Shown: positions 26,039 through 35,727, numbered from the stretch's first letter. The stretch is 64,000 bases of DNA from Mangrovimonas futianensis (GCF_021245805.1 NZ_JAJJNF010000005.1:124001-188000), one strand, 5' to 3'. The notes: a model not told the origin generated them from the sequence alone. Program-made: numbers and translations.

Positions 26039-26072
26039 CAAGCCTCTTTAAAAATAAAGGGGCTTGTTTTTT
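26039..26072 (+). terminator. Intrinsic terminator just before the DinB start
   Basis: A 12-bp stem (26039-26050 with 26055-26066, one G-T pair) with an AAAA loop is followed by six T at 26067-26072. It should end the Lrp transcript. The DinB ATG is at 26075, three bases after the T-tract, with no visible promoter in between, so the same hairpin may be read through or act as an attenuator. Confidence 0.8.
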
Positions 26073-26074
26073 AT

Positions 26075-26617
26075 ATGAAAGCATCAAATATCCTTCCTGC
26101 AGAATTTCACTCCTTTTATAAACCATATATGGATAAATTAGGGGATATGGTTTTGATAGAGGGGCTTAAAACAAATTTAAAGGAGTCGCTAGAGTTTTTT
26201 GACAAGATACCTGTTGAAAAACACGGTTATTGTTACCAAGAGGATAAATGGACTATTAAGGATGTTATCCAGCATATGATTGATGTTGAAAGAGTTTTTG
26301 CTTATCGTGCCTTAAGATTTTCAAGAGGAGATCAAACAAACTTACCAGGGTTTGATGAGAATGATTATGCAAAAACTGCAGAAGCAATTAATCGTAGTTG
26401 GGAATCTCTAATGTCGGAATTTGAAATGGTCAGAAAAAGCAACATTCTATTATTTGAAAGCTTTAGTGATGAGAAGTTAACCTTGGCAGGTACTGCCAAT
26501 AATGGAATAATGACCGTTAGGGCGCTGGGTTTTGTAATAATAGGACATTGCCAGCATCATTTGCGAGTTCTTGAAGAAAGGTATTTGCAAGATTATTCTT
26601 CTTCGTCATCATTATAA
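26075..26617 (+). CDS. DinB-family protein (DinB_2)
   Basis: A 180-residue four-helix-bundle protein. Potential metal histidines lie in VIQHMIDVERVF (near residue 66) and GHCQHHLRVLEER (near 155), with an arginine-rich RALRFSRGD helix, as in DinB_2/YfiT-like proteins, which are often thiol-dependent transferases. The frame extends upstream to 26000, but homologues as I recall them begin at MKA..., so I use the ATG at 26075. The last 25 bases overlap the opposite-strand gene that ends at 26593. Terminator hairpin 26039-26072 is directly upstream. Confidence 0.82.
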   Translation: MKASNILPAEFHSFYKPYMDKLGDMVLIEGLKTNLKESLEFFDKIPVEKHGYCYQEDKWTIKDVIQHMIDVERVFAYRALRFSRGDQTNLPGFDENDYAKTAEAINRSWESLMSEFEMVRKSNILLFESFSDEKLTLAGTANNGIMTVRALGFVIIGHCQHHLRVLEERYLQDYSSSSSL

Positions 26618-26898
26618 ACCTCACCCTTAAAATCTTCATTAATGACAACATTACCTAAGTCATCAACTTCTAAATCTTCAATGCTTTCAAAGTTGGTCAT
26701 AGTATAATGTAATTTACTACTTACTTTTACCAAGTAAATGGCATCTTCAGTTCTAACTTCAACGGCTTCAATGGTTTGGTTGTGATGATTGTCAAAGGTT
26801 ATGATATCGTCATCACCATAACCATCGGGGAATTTCTCGGTTAGTAATTTGAGAATTTCAGGCGTGAGTCTTTTATAGTCAACTATAATTTTTCTCAT
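26593..26898 (-). CDS. Conserved acidic protein of unknown function, 101 aa
   Basis: A small soluble protein with a two-layer alpha/beta look. It begins MRKIIVDYKRLTPEILKLL, has DDIITFDNHHNQ near residue 30, and ends in an acidic DDEEE tail. Flavobacterial homologues are uncharacterised. The ATG at 26898 is preferred to a TTG two codons earlier. Its final 25 bases run antisense to the end of the DinB gene, so its tail and the serine-rich DinB tail share DNA. Confidence 0.75.
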   Translation of the reverse strand: MRKIIVDYKRLTPEILKLLTEKFPDGYGDDDIITFDNHHNQTIEAVEVRTEDAIYLVKVSSKLHYTMTNFESIEDLEVDDLGNVVINEDFKGEVYNDDEEE

Positions 26899-26974
26899 TA
26901 CCAAGGATTTAGGTGTTATTTATGCAGTTTACAACCTTTTCTCCAGCAACTTTTTATAAAAATACAAAATAAAT

Positions 26975-28045
26975 TTATTGGTTGTTGTAAAAAATGAAAG
27001 CTTCCTCTATTAAATTATTGTCTACTTGGCAATCAATTTTTGGCAATCCTATATCCTCTAAAAGAACAAAATTTATTTGCCCATAATCATTTTTCTTGTC
27101 GTATTTGAGTAACTCTATAATAGGTTGGAAATCCCCTTCTGCAATGGGGTGATGGTCAAATATTTCAATTAAAGTTTTAGTGATTTCAATTAGTTTATGT
27201 TCTGAAAAACCTAGTTGTTTAAAGGAAATATAAGTTTCTAAAATCATTCCTATTACAATGGCTTCACCATGTAGGAACGGATTTTTTTGGGGATGGCTTA
27301 AGTAATAGGATTCAATGGCATGCCCTAGTGTATGACCATAATTGAGAGTTTTTCGCAAATTGTTCTCGTTGGGATCTTTTTCAACTACATCCTTTTTAAT
27401 TAATATGGATTGATGGATTAATTGATCAAATTGGTCCGATTCCAACAATTCCATCTTTTTGAAGGCACTGAAGTAAGTTTCATCTTGTATGAGGCCATGT
27501 TTTAGCATTTCAGCGACACCAGATCTAAATTGGTTTTCTGGTAGAGTAGATAAAAAGGAAGTGTCGATTAAAACCATTTCACCTGAACTAATAACCCCTA
27601 TCTGATTTTTTAAATGACCTAAATCTACGCCTGTTTTTCCGCCAATAGAGGCATCGACCATAGAAAGTAGGGAAGTGGGAACATTGATATAAGCCATTCC
27701 TCTTTTGAAAGTACAGGCTACAAATCCGCCTAAATCTGTAATGACGCCTCCTCCTACATTGATAAGCAAACTTTTTCTGTCTGCTTCCAATTCCGAAAGG
27801 GCTTCCCAAACACCAAGGCAGGTTTCGATGTTTTTATGTTCTTCCCCAGATTCAATTTCTATAATTTCTATGTCACAAGTGGTTTCTATTTGAGACAAAA
27901 GGGAAGGCAAGCAAAACTCGTGTGTATTCTCGTCAACAAGAACAAAAATTTTAGAATAACGAACCTCTTTTAGGTGCTGGTTTAGTTGCTTATAACATTC
28001 ATTATTGAAATGAATGGGGCAACCATTACTTATAATAGAATTCAT
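26975..28045 (-). CDS. aroB: 3-dehydroquinate synthase
   Basis: Second step of the shikimate pathway: DAHP to 3-dehydroquinate, using NAD and a divalent metal. The glycine-rich NVGGGVITDLGGFVA and KRGMAYINVPTSLLSMVDASIGGKTGVD motifs are visible, as are metal-ligand histidines in NYGHTLGHAIE and HGEAIVIG. The ATG at 28045 is three bases from a -7 box (28049-28056), so the mRNA may be leaderless. It is divergent from proline dehydrogenase. Confidence 0.95.
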   Translation of the reverse strand: MNSIISNGCPIHFNNECYKQLNQHLKEVRYSKIFVLVDENTHEFCLPSLLSQIETTCDIEIIEIESGEEHKNIETCLGVWEALSELEADRKSLLINVGGGVITDLGGFVACTFKRGMAYINVPTSLLSMVDASIGGKTGVDLGHLKNQIGVISSGEMVLIDTSFLSTLPENQFRSGVAEMLKHGLIQDETYFSAFKKMELLESDQFDQLIHQSILIKKDVVEKDPNENNLRKTLNYGHTLGHAIESYYLSHPQKNPFLHGEAIVIGMILETYISFKQLGFSEHKLIEITKTLIEIFDHHPIAEGDFQPIIELLKYDKKNDYGQINFVLLEDIGLPKIDCQVDNNLIEEAFIFYNNQ

Positions 28046-28048
28046 GTT

Positions 28049-28056
28049 CAAAAATA
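28049..28056 (-). promoter_or_regulatory. -7 box (TATTTTTG) of aroB, leaderless candidate
   Basis: The complement of 28049-28056 reads TATTTTTG. Transcription would start at about 28042-28046, i.e. at or next to the ATG (28045). No -33 TTG is visible at the normal distance. Confidence 0.45.
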
Positions 28057-28113
28057 GTCATTTTAAGTGTGAAAATAAGCGTTAATTTAATACCAAAAAA
28101 GCTTGCGATAAAT

Positions 28114-28121
28114 TATATTTG
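28114..28121 (+). promoter_or_regulatory. -7 box (TATATTTG) for proline dehydrogenase
   Basis: TATATTTG, 17 bases before the ATG at 28139. No -33 TTG is well placed. The leader would be about ten nucleotides. Confidence 0.5.
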
Positions 28122-28138
28122 CACACCAATTTTTTGAA

Positions 28139-29323
28139 ATGAATAACGAACGTATTTTTGATAACACCAAGGTTGCTTTTTCGTTAAAAAGCAATGTTGA
28201 ATTGAATCGTGCTTATTTATTATTTAAGATGATTTCATTTGAACCTTTAGTAAAGGTTGGGAAGGCGTTAAGTAATTTTGCAATCAAATCCAATTTACCG
28301 GTAGAAAGCGTTATTAGAGCAACAGTATTTGACCATTTTTGCGGTGGAGTGAATGAGAAAGATTGCCTACCCGTAATTGACCAAATGTTTGAAAAAGGGG
28401 TGTCCTCCGTTTTGGATTTCTCTGTTGAAGGGAAGGAAAACGAAGCGCATTTTGATTTTGCGATGGAAAAGACCCTAGAAATCATCAGATTTTCAGCCAA
28501 TAAAGACGCGATGCCAATAGCAGTTTTTAAACCAACTGGGTTTGGTAGGTTGAAATTGTATCAAAAAATTGGAGAAAAAGGTCCACTTACCGATTCAGAA
28601 AAACAAGAATGGGAACGTGTAGTGAATCGATTTGATCAAATTGGAAAATTAGCCAAAGAGCTGGATGTAGAGCTTTTGATTGATGCTGAAGAGAGTTGGA
28701 TGCAAGACGCAGCAGATGATTTGGTAAGCCAGTTGATGGAGAAGTACAATACAGAAAAACCAATAGTATTCAATACGCTTCAAATGTACCGACATGACCG
28801 TATGGATTTTCTTAAACGAGAACATCAAATAGCCAATGAAAAAGGTTATTTTTTGGGTTACAAAATCGTAAGAGGCGCCTATATGGAGAAGGAAAATGAG
28901 CGTGCAGAGGAGATGGGGTATCCAACCCCGATATGTGCCAATAAGGCTGAGACTGATGAGAATTTCAATAATGCAGCTACTTATATTTTAGATCATTTGG
29001 ATCAAATATCCTTATTTGCTGGTACACATAATGAATTCAGTAGTTATCTGATCATGGATTTAATGGCTCAAAAGAATATCGCAAATAATGACGAAAGAGT
29101 GTGGTTTGGGCAGTTATATGGTATGAGTGACCATATTAGCTTTAACTTAGCTGAAAAAGGCTATAATGTAGCAAAATATGTCCCATTTGGCCCCGTCAAA
29201 GATGTGTTGCCTTATCTTATTAGGAGAGCGGAAGAAAATACTTCGGTTGCCGGTCAAACTGGTCGGGAATTGATGTTGTTAACCAAAGAAAAGGAAAGAA
29301 GGAAAAACCAAAAAGAAGATTAA
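28139..29323 (+). CDS. Proline dehydrogenase
   Basis: A 394-residue flavoenzyme of the monofunctional PRODH type that oxidises proline to pyrroline-5-carboxylate and passes electrons to quinone. The barrel motifs include LLIDAEESWMQ, GYKIVRGAYMEKE and the substrate/flavin segment near the C terminus, VPFGPVKDVLPYLIRRAEEN. The central insertion and length fit the bacteroidete and eukaryotic-like class. It ends one base before the polysaccharide tyrosine kinase gene, convergent. Confidence 0.93.
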   Translation: MNNERIFDNTKVAFSLKSNVELNRAYLLFKMISFEPLVKVGKALSNFAIKSNLPVESVIRATVFDHFCGGVNEKDCLPVIDQMFEKGVSSVLDFSVEGKENEAHFDFAMEKTLEIIRFSANKDAMPIAVFKPTGFGRLKLYQKIGEKGPLTDSEKQEWERVVNRFDQIGKLAKELDVELLIDAEESWMQDAADDLVSQLMEKYNTEKPIVFNTLQMYRHDRMDFLKREHQIANEKGYFLGYKIVRGAYMEKENERAEEMGYPTPICANKAETDENFNNAATYILDHLDQISLFAGTHNEFSSYLIMDLMAQKNIANNDERVWFGQLYGMSDHISFNLAEKGYNVAKYVPFGPVKDVLPYLIRRAEENTSVAGQTGRELMLLTKEKERRKNQKED

Positions 29324-29324
29324 G

Positions 29325-31673
29325 TTATTTAAACTTCCACCATGCTTTCTTTTTGGAAGGCATTTTTCCGTAACCATAACCATAGCCATATCCACGTTTG
29401 TGGTCAACCCCATTTAAAAGAATAGCCATGTTTGGAAGGCGTTTTTCATCATACATTCTTTGAGCTATCTCCAATTGATCTTTTCTAAGGTAATTGGCGC
29501 GCACTACATATATAAACAAGTCTGCAAACTTGCTGATTAAGAGCGTATCTGTTACCAGACCAACAGCGGCCGTATCAACAATGATATAATCATAAGAGTT
29601 TTTTACGGAATCAAACATATCTTTGACCCTGTGACTCATTAATAATTCAGCCGGATTAGGAGGAATGGTTCCAGATGGAATGATGTCTAAATATTCGGAT
29701 CCTGGATATTTTGAAATAACTTCATGGATGCCTAAATGATGGTTTCCAATGAAATTGGTAACACCTGTTTTATTTTCAACATCCAAATAATTAGTAGCTC
29801 TAGGAACTCGAATATCAGTTTCAATTAAGAGAACTTTTTTATCAGAATAGGCTAGGGATAAAGCCAAATTAATAGAACTATGAGATTTCCCTTCCTTACT
29901 TGTAGTGGAGGTGACAAAAATAATTTTGGCTCTATCGGAAATATTCTGAAGCATGAAATCAATATTCGTTCGAACCATTCTAAAAGCTTCAGCCTTTGGA
30001 GAGTAGTCTACTTTGGATATCAAATGTTGTTTTTTGTTTGATCTTGGGATGTCTCCAATAAAAGGAACGGAAAGGGCTTTTTTGATATCGGAAATGTTAT
30101 GAACCTTATCATCTAATAAGTCAATTAAGTAAACAAACCCGACTGGTACTGCTAAACCGAGTATCAACCCAGCGAGTAGAATTAATGGTACCTTGGGTGA
30201 AACTGGTTGGTTTGAAACATACGCTTTGTCAACAATTTTGGCATTAGGGGAAGAGACTCCGTGAGTAATAGCCGCTTCTTCACGTTTTTCAAGTAAATAG
30301 AGGTACAAAGCTTCTTTAATGTCTTGTTGTCTTTTAATGTCCCTGAATTGTCTTTGTTTTTTAGGAGCAGAATATATTTGGGAGTTTATTCGTTGGTTTT
30401 CATTTACTAGATTGTTATAAGTGATTTGGTTCGTTGATTTGATGCTGCTTAAGCTTTCTTGTAAATTGGCTTTAAGCTGATCAATTTGATTGGTTAAATT
30501 AACAACCGTTGGATTTTTATCACTGGAATTCTTTAATAATCGGTTACGCTCTAAAACCAATTCATTATGCTTTTTGGTAATTAAAGCAACCGAATTGTCA
30601 GATATCCCAATATTGACAGGTAGTAAGTCGTTAGCTTGTCCTTTTTCAGATAAATGATCGGACATATAGTCAATCAACTGAATTTGATTGGCTGTTTGAA
30701 TGATTTGACTCTCGTTTTCCTTTTCATTTTGAAGGAATAGGGAAGACTGGGTTTGAAGATCGGTTAATTTGTTTTCTTTCTGTAGGGATTCTGCAGTTAA
30801 ATCAACTTCGCCCAATTCTTCAGAAACGATTTCCAGTCGGCTATTGATAAAGTCAGAAGTGGCCTGAACAACTAGTTCTTTGTCCTTAACAATATCCTCG
30901 TTGTATTTTTCAATTAGTTTATCGAGAAACAAGGAGGCTTTCTCTTTAACATGATCCTTTATGGATAGTTTAATGACATTGGAAGTTTCTTTATTTTCAA
31001 GAATCAATTTTCCTTTATAATCAGAAGCTACCTTTTCAATTGGACTTATTTTTACAGTTATTCTTGAGCCTATTTTGGCGGCATATTCACCTATTCTGGG
31101 AGTGATAGTAATGTCTCCAAAGCTGGTTGTTACAGGTTCTCCAAAATTATGAATGGTGCCTTCGTCATCCAAATCCTTTTCCTTTTTTGTTTTCAATTTG
31201 GAAAAGTCGGCTCCTTTAAGGAGAAATTGCGTTCCAGAATTAATTTTAATTGTTAAGGTGGTGTCAACCTTATAAATTAGAGAGTCGGGTTCACTGAAAT
31301 TAATTGAAATAGGGGGATTGGAATAGGTTTCGTGGTCATTAATTCTACCTTCCACAAAGTATTGGATATTAAATTTTAAGTCTTTTATGGCTTCGGTGAT
31401 AATGGTTCTCGATTTTATGACTTCTATTTCATCAAGAACGTTAGTATTATTGGTTTTAAAGAGACCATAATTTTGAAGCGTATTTAATTCTGGTAATTTA
31501 GAGTTGCTTTTGTCGTCCTTCAATTTGATTGTGGCTGAAGCTTGGTATAAATAATCGGTATATCTTAAATATAAAAATACCAATGCCATAAAACCAATTA
31601 AGCAGATTAAAATGAATTTCCACTTAAGTAAATAGGGAGAGAGAATTTCTCGAAAGCTATCTTTTTGTTTCAT
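29325..31673 (-). CDS. Wzc-like polysaccharide co-polymerase and tyrosine kinase
   Basis: The 782-residue inner-membrane protein starts with a Wzz-type periplasmic domain between two membrane segments (near residues 17-35 and 505-525). A long coiled-coil region fills the middle, and a cytoplasmic BY-kinase follows. The Walker A region is STTSKEGKSHSS, Walker A' is LLIETDIRVPR and Walker B is IIVDTAAVG. The tail has alternating Tyr-Gly (four tyrosines) that probably autophosphorylate. It controls chain length and export through Wza. It is the last gene of the minus-strand locus. Confidence 0.92.
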   Translation of the reverse strand: MKQKDSFREILSPYLLKWKFILICLIGFMALVFLYLRYTDYLYQASATIKLKDDKSNSKLPELNTLQNYGLFKTNNTNVLDEIEVIKSRTIITEAIKDLKFNIQYFVEGRINDHETYSNPPISINFSEPDSLIYKVDTTLTIKINSGTQFLLKGADFSKLKTKKEKDLDDEGTIHNFGEPVTTSFGDITITPRIGEYAAKIGSRITVKISPIEKVASDYKGKLILENKETSNVIKLSIKDHVKEKASLFLDKLIEKYNEDIVKDKELVVQATSDFINSRLEIVSEELGEVDLTAESLQKENKLTDLQTQSSLFLQNEKENESQIIQTANQIQLIDYMSDHLSEKGQANDLLPVNIGISDNSVALITKKHNELVLERNRLLKNSSDKNPTVVNLTNQIDQLKANLQESLSSIKSTNQITYNNLVNENQRINSQIYSAPKKQRQFRDIKRQQDIKEALYLYLLEKREEAAITHGVSSPNAKIVDKAYVSNQPVSPKVPLILLAGLILGLAVPVGFVYLIDLLDDKVHNISDIKKALSVPFIGDIPRSNKKQHLISKVDYSPKAEAFRMVRTNIDFMLQNISDRAKIIFVTSTTSKEGKSHSSINLALSLAYSDKKVLLIETDIRVPRATNYLDVENKTGVTNFIGNHHLGIHEVISKYPGSEYLDIIPSGTIPPNPAELLMSHRVKDMFDSVKNSYDYIIVDTAAVGLVTDTLLISKFADLFIYVVRANYLRKDQLEIAQRMYDEKRLPNMAILLNGVDHKRGYGYGYGYGKMPSKKKAWWKFK

Positions 31674-31677
31674 AAAA

Positions 31678-32454
31678 TTATTTTACCAATATGGCTACCA
31701 AAGTAACTAATGTTGCTACTGCTGAAATGATGATGGCATTATTTTGGTTAAAGGCGCTTGATCTTACCCTAGCTTTATTAGGCTCAACATAAATTACATC
31801 ATTTTGTTCCAGATAGTAATTTTGGTCATTCAAAACGTTTTTTTGAGTTAGATTAAACCTGCCATATTGTTTCACTCCGTTTTTTTCTCTTATTAAAAAT
31901 ACATTGTCTCGTTTTCCGTAGATAGTTAAATCTCCAGCCATTCCAAGAGCTTCACTTAAAGAAATGCGTTCGTCTTCAATTGAAAACGTACCAGGGTTAT
32001 TTACTTCACCTAAAACAGTGACAGTGAAATTAGTAAGTCTGATATTTATGATAGGATCTTTAACATACTCCGAAATTTTTTCTCGCATCATATTTACGGT
32101 TTCTTGTCTGGTTAAACCGCCAATTTGAATGGTTCCTAGCACAGGGAATTCGATATTACCGTCGGCATCCACTAAATAGGTCTGTATTCGCATTTCTCCT
32201 TGATAATTTACCGATGAGAAAGTGTTGGTAATCACAGGTAAATTGAATGGCTTGACGGTTTCAGGGTCAAGTGCTGAAACGTTTATGGATACCAAGTCAT
32301 TAGGTTTATAAGTAATGCTAGGAGAGAACGCAATGTTTGATTCTGCCGTTATAGGCTGATTCTGAAAATAAACAACATCCTCTCTAGAGGCACATGCATT
32401 TAATAAGAAAACAGCGATTAAGAGGATAATGTAATAGTTGGTTTTGGATTTCAT
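31678..32454 (-). CDS. Polysaccharide export outer-membrane lipoprotein, Wza-like
   Basis: A 258-residue lipoprotein (signal ending LLNACASRED) with a Poly_export domain (about residues 45-150) and an SLBB domain after it (VTVLGEVNNPGTF onward). A C-terminal hydrophobic helix probably spans the outer membrane. It forms the export channel with the Wzc protein, encoded four bases downstream. Confidence 0.92.
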   Translation of the reverse strand: MKSKTNYYIILLIAVFLLNACASREDVVYFQNQPITAESNIAFSPSITYKPNDLVSINVSALDPETVKPFNLPVITNTFSSVNYQGEMRIQTYLVDADGNIEFPVLGTIQIGGLTRQETVNMMREKISEYVKDPIINIRLTNFTVTVLGEVNNPGTFSIEDERISLSEALGMAGDLTIYGKRDNVFLIREKNGVKQYGRFNLTQKNVLNDQNYYLEQNDVIYVEPNKARVRSSAFNQNNAIIISAVATLVTLVAILVK

Positions 32455-32459
32455 AATGA

Positions 32460-34367
32460 TTATTTTGATCTCATATTTAATACCTCATATTTGGTATTGT
32501 TAGGATTGTATTCTGGAACGATATCTTTAATTTTAGCCACGATATCAATATTTTGAGTGTGGGGTCCCACAGTACATAAATCCTTAATGTTTTTTTCCAT
32601 TTGAATAATGTCAATGATTTTACATTTAGCAATCATGATTTTTTCATTATACGTGGGTTTAGTGTTTTCTCCGTCCACCAAGAGTTCCTCATAAATCTTT
32701 TCTCCAGGTCTCAATCCTGTTATTTTAATTCCAATGTCTTCTGGATATCGAAATCCTGAAAGTGTAATCATGTTGACAGCAAGGTCAAAAATCTTGACTG
32801 GTTTGCCCATATCAAAAACAAAGATTTCATAGCCATGACCCATAGCAGCAGCTTCCAGTACTAGCTGGCAAGCTTCAGGAATAGTCATGAAATATCTTAT
32901 GATATCAGGATGGGTAACGGTAAGTGGCCCACCAGCTTCAATCTGTTTCTTGAATAGAGGAATGACTGAGCCATTTGAGCCTAAAACATTTCCAAACCTC
33001 GTAATGATAAACTTGGTTTTACCATTTGAAAATTTCTTTTGGCAACAAACTATCATTTCAGCAATTCTTTTTGAGGCACCCATCACATTTGTCGGATTAA
33101 CTGCCTTATCTGTAGATACCAAGATAAACTTATTAATGCCGTATTTGTTAGATAAGTTTATTAGGTTTTGAGTTCCTTTTACGTTAACACTAACTGCTTC
33201 GTAGGGGTTGTGTTCCATGAGGGGAACATGCTTGTATGCCGCTGCATGGAATACAATATCGGGTTTGTGACGATGGAATAGGAGGTCCAGCCTCTGTATA
33301 TTTCTAATATCAGCAATTATGGCCTCAATATTGGTTATTCCCTTTTGTAATAATTCTTGTTCTACATCATAAAGCGCAGATTCAGCATTATCTAAAAGAA
33401 TAATTTTTTTGAGATTGTAATTGGTCAATTTTCTAACCAATTCACTACCTATAGATCCAGCAGCTCCCGTAACAAGAGCCACTTTGTTGCTGTATTCTTC
33501 AGTTAAGAGTGGGTTGTCTATATTGATAGGTTCTCTGCCCAGTAAGTCTTCAATGTTAATGTCTTTAATTTGGCCAAAACTTAAATCACCATCAATCCAA
33601 TGTTTTACCGCTGGCACGATTTTTACCTTAAGGCCAATGGAAAATAATCTACTTGTGATTTGTAGTAATCTGTTAGAATCTATCGTTTGAATGGAGATAA
33701 TAACCTCATCAATAACGTTTTTGTCAACGAATTCTCTAGTTATTTTTTTGGGACTATAAACCTTCAGCTGGTTTATTTTTTTATCAGTTTTTCGCTCATC
33801 ATCATCAATGAAGCCAATTACTTGAATATTACTTCGGGGGTCATTGGTGACAGCATCATAGGCAATCATGCCAGATGTTCCGGCGCCATAAATCAAAGCT
33901 ATTTTCTTTTCGTCAAACTCAGTAACAATACTTTGGTAAATGGACTTCACAAAAAACTTGGCACCTACCAAAAAGAAAATATTTAATAAGAGGTGGATGT
34001 ATATAATGGAACCCGGTATGTCAAATACTAAATCAAATTGATATTGTCTGCTTAAAAAGGTGGTAATAATTAAAATGGTTGCTAGGATATTAATACCAAT
34101 AATCAGGTTAATAACATCGTTGGCGCCTGTAAATCGAACCACGCCCTCGTGGGATTTGACTGCTAAAAAGCTAATTACAGCAGCTATTAAAACAAATGGA
34201 ATTTGTTTGAGAAAAATGACGACATCAAAATTTATTTCGAAGTTGTACCTAATGATGTAAGCCAAGAAAAAGGTAAATGAAACGACACAGAGATCAAACA
34301 GCATGACCAGCCATTTACTGGCATAGCGGTTAAATAGCTTTCTCAATATGTAGTTTAATTTATTCAA
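32460..34367 (-). CDS. Nucleotide-sugar 4,6-dehydratase, CapD/WbpM/FlaA1-like
   Basis: A 635-residue membrane enzyme with four N-terminal membrane segments (about residues 18-135) and two Rossmann parts: a CoA-like LIYGAGTSGMIAYDA near 160 and the catalytic SDR with TGAAGSIGSELVRKL near 293. The long-type dehydratases use an SMK rather than SYK triad; here STDKA and VMGASK fit that. It likely makes a UDP-4-keto-6-deoxy sugar for the DegT aminotransferase encoded upstream (8-base overlap). Confidence 0.9.
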   Translation of the reverse strand: MNKLNYILRKLFNRYASKWLVMLFDLCVVSFTFFLAYIIRYNFEINFDVVIFLKQIPFVLIAAVISFLAVKSHEGVVRFTGANDVINLIIGINILATILIITTFLSRQYQFDLVFDIPGSIIYIHLLLNIFFLVGAKFFVKSIYQSIVTEFDEKKIALIYGAGTSGMIAYDAVTNDPRSNIQVIGFIDDDERKTDKKINQLKVYSPKKITREFVDKNVIDEVIISIQTIDSNRLLQITSRLFSIGLKVKIVPAVKHWIDGDLSFGQIKDINIEDLLGREPINIDNPLLTEEYSNKVALVTGAAGSIGSELVRKLTNYNLKKIILLDNAESALYDVEQELLQKGITNIEAIIADIRNIQRLDLLFHRHKPDIVFHAAAYKHVPLMEHNPYEAVSVNVKGTQNLINLSNKYGINKFILVSTDKAVNPTNVMGASKRIAEMIVCCQKKFSNGKTKFIITRFGNVLGSNGSVIPLFKKQIEAGGPLTVTHPDIIRYFMTIPEACQLVLEAAAMGHGYEIFVFDMGKPVKIFDLAVNMITLSGFRYPEDIGIKITGLRPGEKIYEELLVDGENTKPTYNEKIMIAKCKIIDIIQMEKNIKDLCTVGPHTQNIDIVAKIKDIVPEYNPNNTKYEVLNMRSK

Positions 34368-35502
34368 AATATGCTTTAATGTATTTTATAATAAGGTTTA
34401 AATCTTTATCTGTCATGCTTGAGCCACTTGGTAAACAAAGGCCTCTTTTGAAGAGGTCTTCTGAAACGCCATTTAAAAAGGCTCGCACATTTTCAAAAAT
34501 GGGTTGCATGTGCATAGGTTTCCAAGATGGTCTGGCTTCAATATTTTTAGAAAGTAATAGGTCTAAGATACCATCACGTTGTTCTTGTGTTTTAAGTAAA
34601 ATGCAGGTCAACCATCTATTGGACAAAAACCCTTCGGGTTCTTTAAGAAAACGGATTTCTTCTATATAGTCTAGTTGGTCTTTATAGTAATTATAAATTC
34701 TTCTTCTAGATGCAATTCGGTCTTCCAGCACCTCCATTTGTCCACGTCCAATACCAGCTGAAATATTACTCATCCTGTAATTGTATCCAATATCTTTATG
34801 CGAGTAATGAATTCCAACTTCTTTGGCTTGAGTAGAAAGATAAACAGCCTTGGCTTTTAATTTTTCTGATTTAGAAATTAAAGCGCCACCTCCAGAGGTG
34901 GTAATTATCTTATTGCCGTTGAAGGAAAGGACAGAGAAATCGCCAAACGTACCACATTTTTGGTTTTTGTAGGAACTGCCTATGGCTTCGGCACTGTCCT
35001 CTAAAATGGGGATTCCGTATTTGCTTGCAATAGTATGTATTTGCTCCACTTTATATGGCATACCATAAAGATTTATTACAATTATAGCCTTTGGCCTTTT
35101 TCCTTTTTTAATCCTTGAAATTATTGCTTTTTCCAATAATTCAGGACACATATTCCATGTGTCTTTTTCGCTATCAATTAGAACAGGGTTTGCTCCTAAA
35201 TAAATAACTGGATTAACTGAGGCTATAAAAGTCTTTGTTTGGCAAAGCACTTCATCTCCAGGTCGCACCCCTAACATAATAAGTCCCAAATGAATGGCTG
35301 CAGTACCAGAGGTAACTGCTGTGACATAGGAGCTGTTTCTTAAATAACTCTCAAGGTCTTTTTCAAACCCTTCAATATTTGGTCCAATTGGGGCAATCCA
35401 GTTGGATTCAAAGGCTTCATGAATGTATTTCAGTTCCTTTCCACTCATATGTGGAGGGGACAACCAAATTCTCTTATATTCCTTTTTGGCGCTTTGATCC
35501 AT
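34360..35502 (-). CDS. DegT/DnrJ/EryC1/StrS aminotransferase 1
   Basis: PLP-dependent sugar aminotransferase, 380 residues. The PLP lysine lies in SFNGNKIITTSGGG and the substrate region DSAEAIGSSY is typical. It probably aminates the 4-keto sugar from the adjacent dehydratase, as PglE does for bacillosamine. No PglD-like acetyltransferase is seen in the locus. It is separated from the rest of the upstream locus by a 225-bp AT-rich gap without a recognisable promoter, terminator or gene. Confidence 0.9.
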   Translation of the reverse strand: MDQSAKKEYKRIWLSPPHMSGKELKYIHEAFESNWIAPIGPNIEGFEKDLESYLRNSSYVTAVTSGTAAIHLGLIMLGVRPGDEVLCQTKTFIASVNPVIYLGANPVLIDSEKDTWNMCPELLEKAIISRIKKGKRPKAIIVINLYGMPYKVEQIHTIASKYGIPILEDSAEAIGSSYKNQKCGTFGDFSVLSFNGNKIITTSGGGALISKSEKLKAKAVYLSTQAKEVGIHYSHKDIGYNYRMSNISAGIGRGQMEVLEDRIASRRRIYNYYKDQLDYIEEIRFLKEPEGFLSNRWLTCILLKTQEQRDGILDLLLSKNIEARPSWKPMHMQPIFENVRAFLNGVSEDLFKRGLCLPSGSSMTDKDLNLIIKYIKAYFE

Positions 35503-35727
35503 GGTAAATATCTGTTATAATCATTTAACTTTCAAAAAAATACGATAAATCGCTCATTTCTACGATGTTCCTTTAAGATGCTTTTAGACAATGGTTTAAA
35601 CTAATTTTAGAAATAAGAAATAATGTCTCATATTGAATTTGCTGCTTCAATGACCATCAAAGATTAAAGGTTTGGTTTAATTAATAATTGTAGAAATAAA
35701 AATATCAATTTTTTAGAACCTAAGAAA

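Noticed and set aside
35503..35727. 225-bp gap inside the polysaccharide locus as a missing gene or promoter
   Set aside because: No frame with codon structure and no exact TAnnTTTG box on the minus strand; no trace of an acetyltransferase gene.
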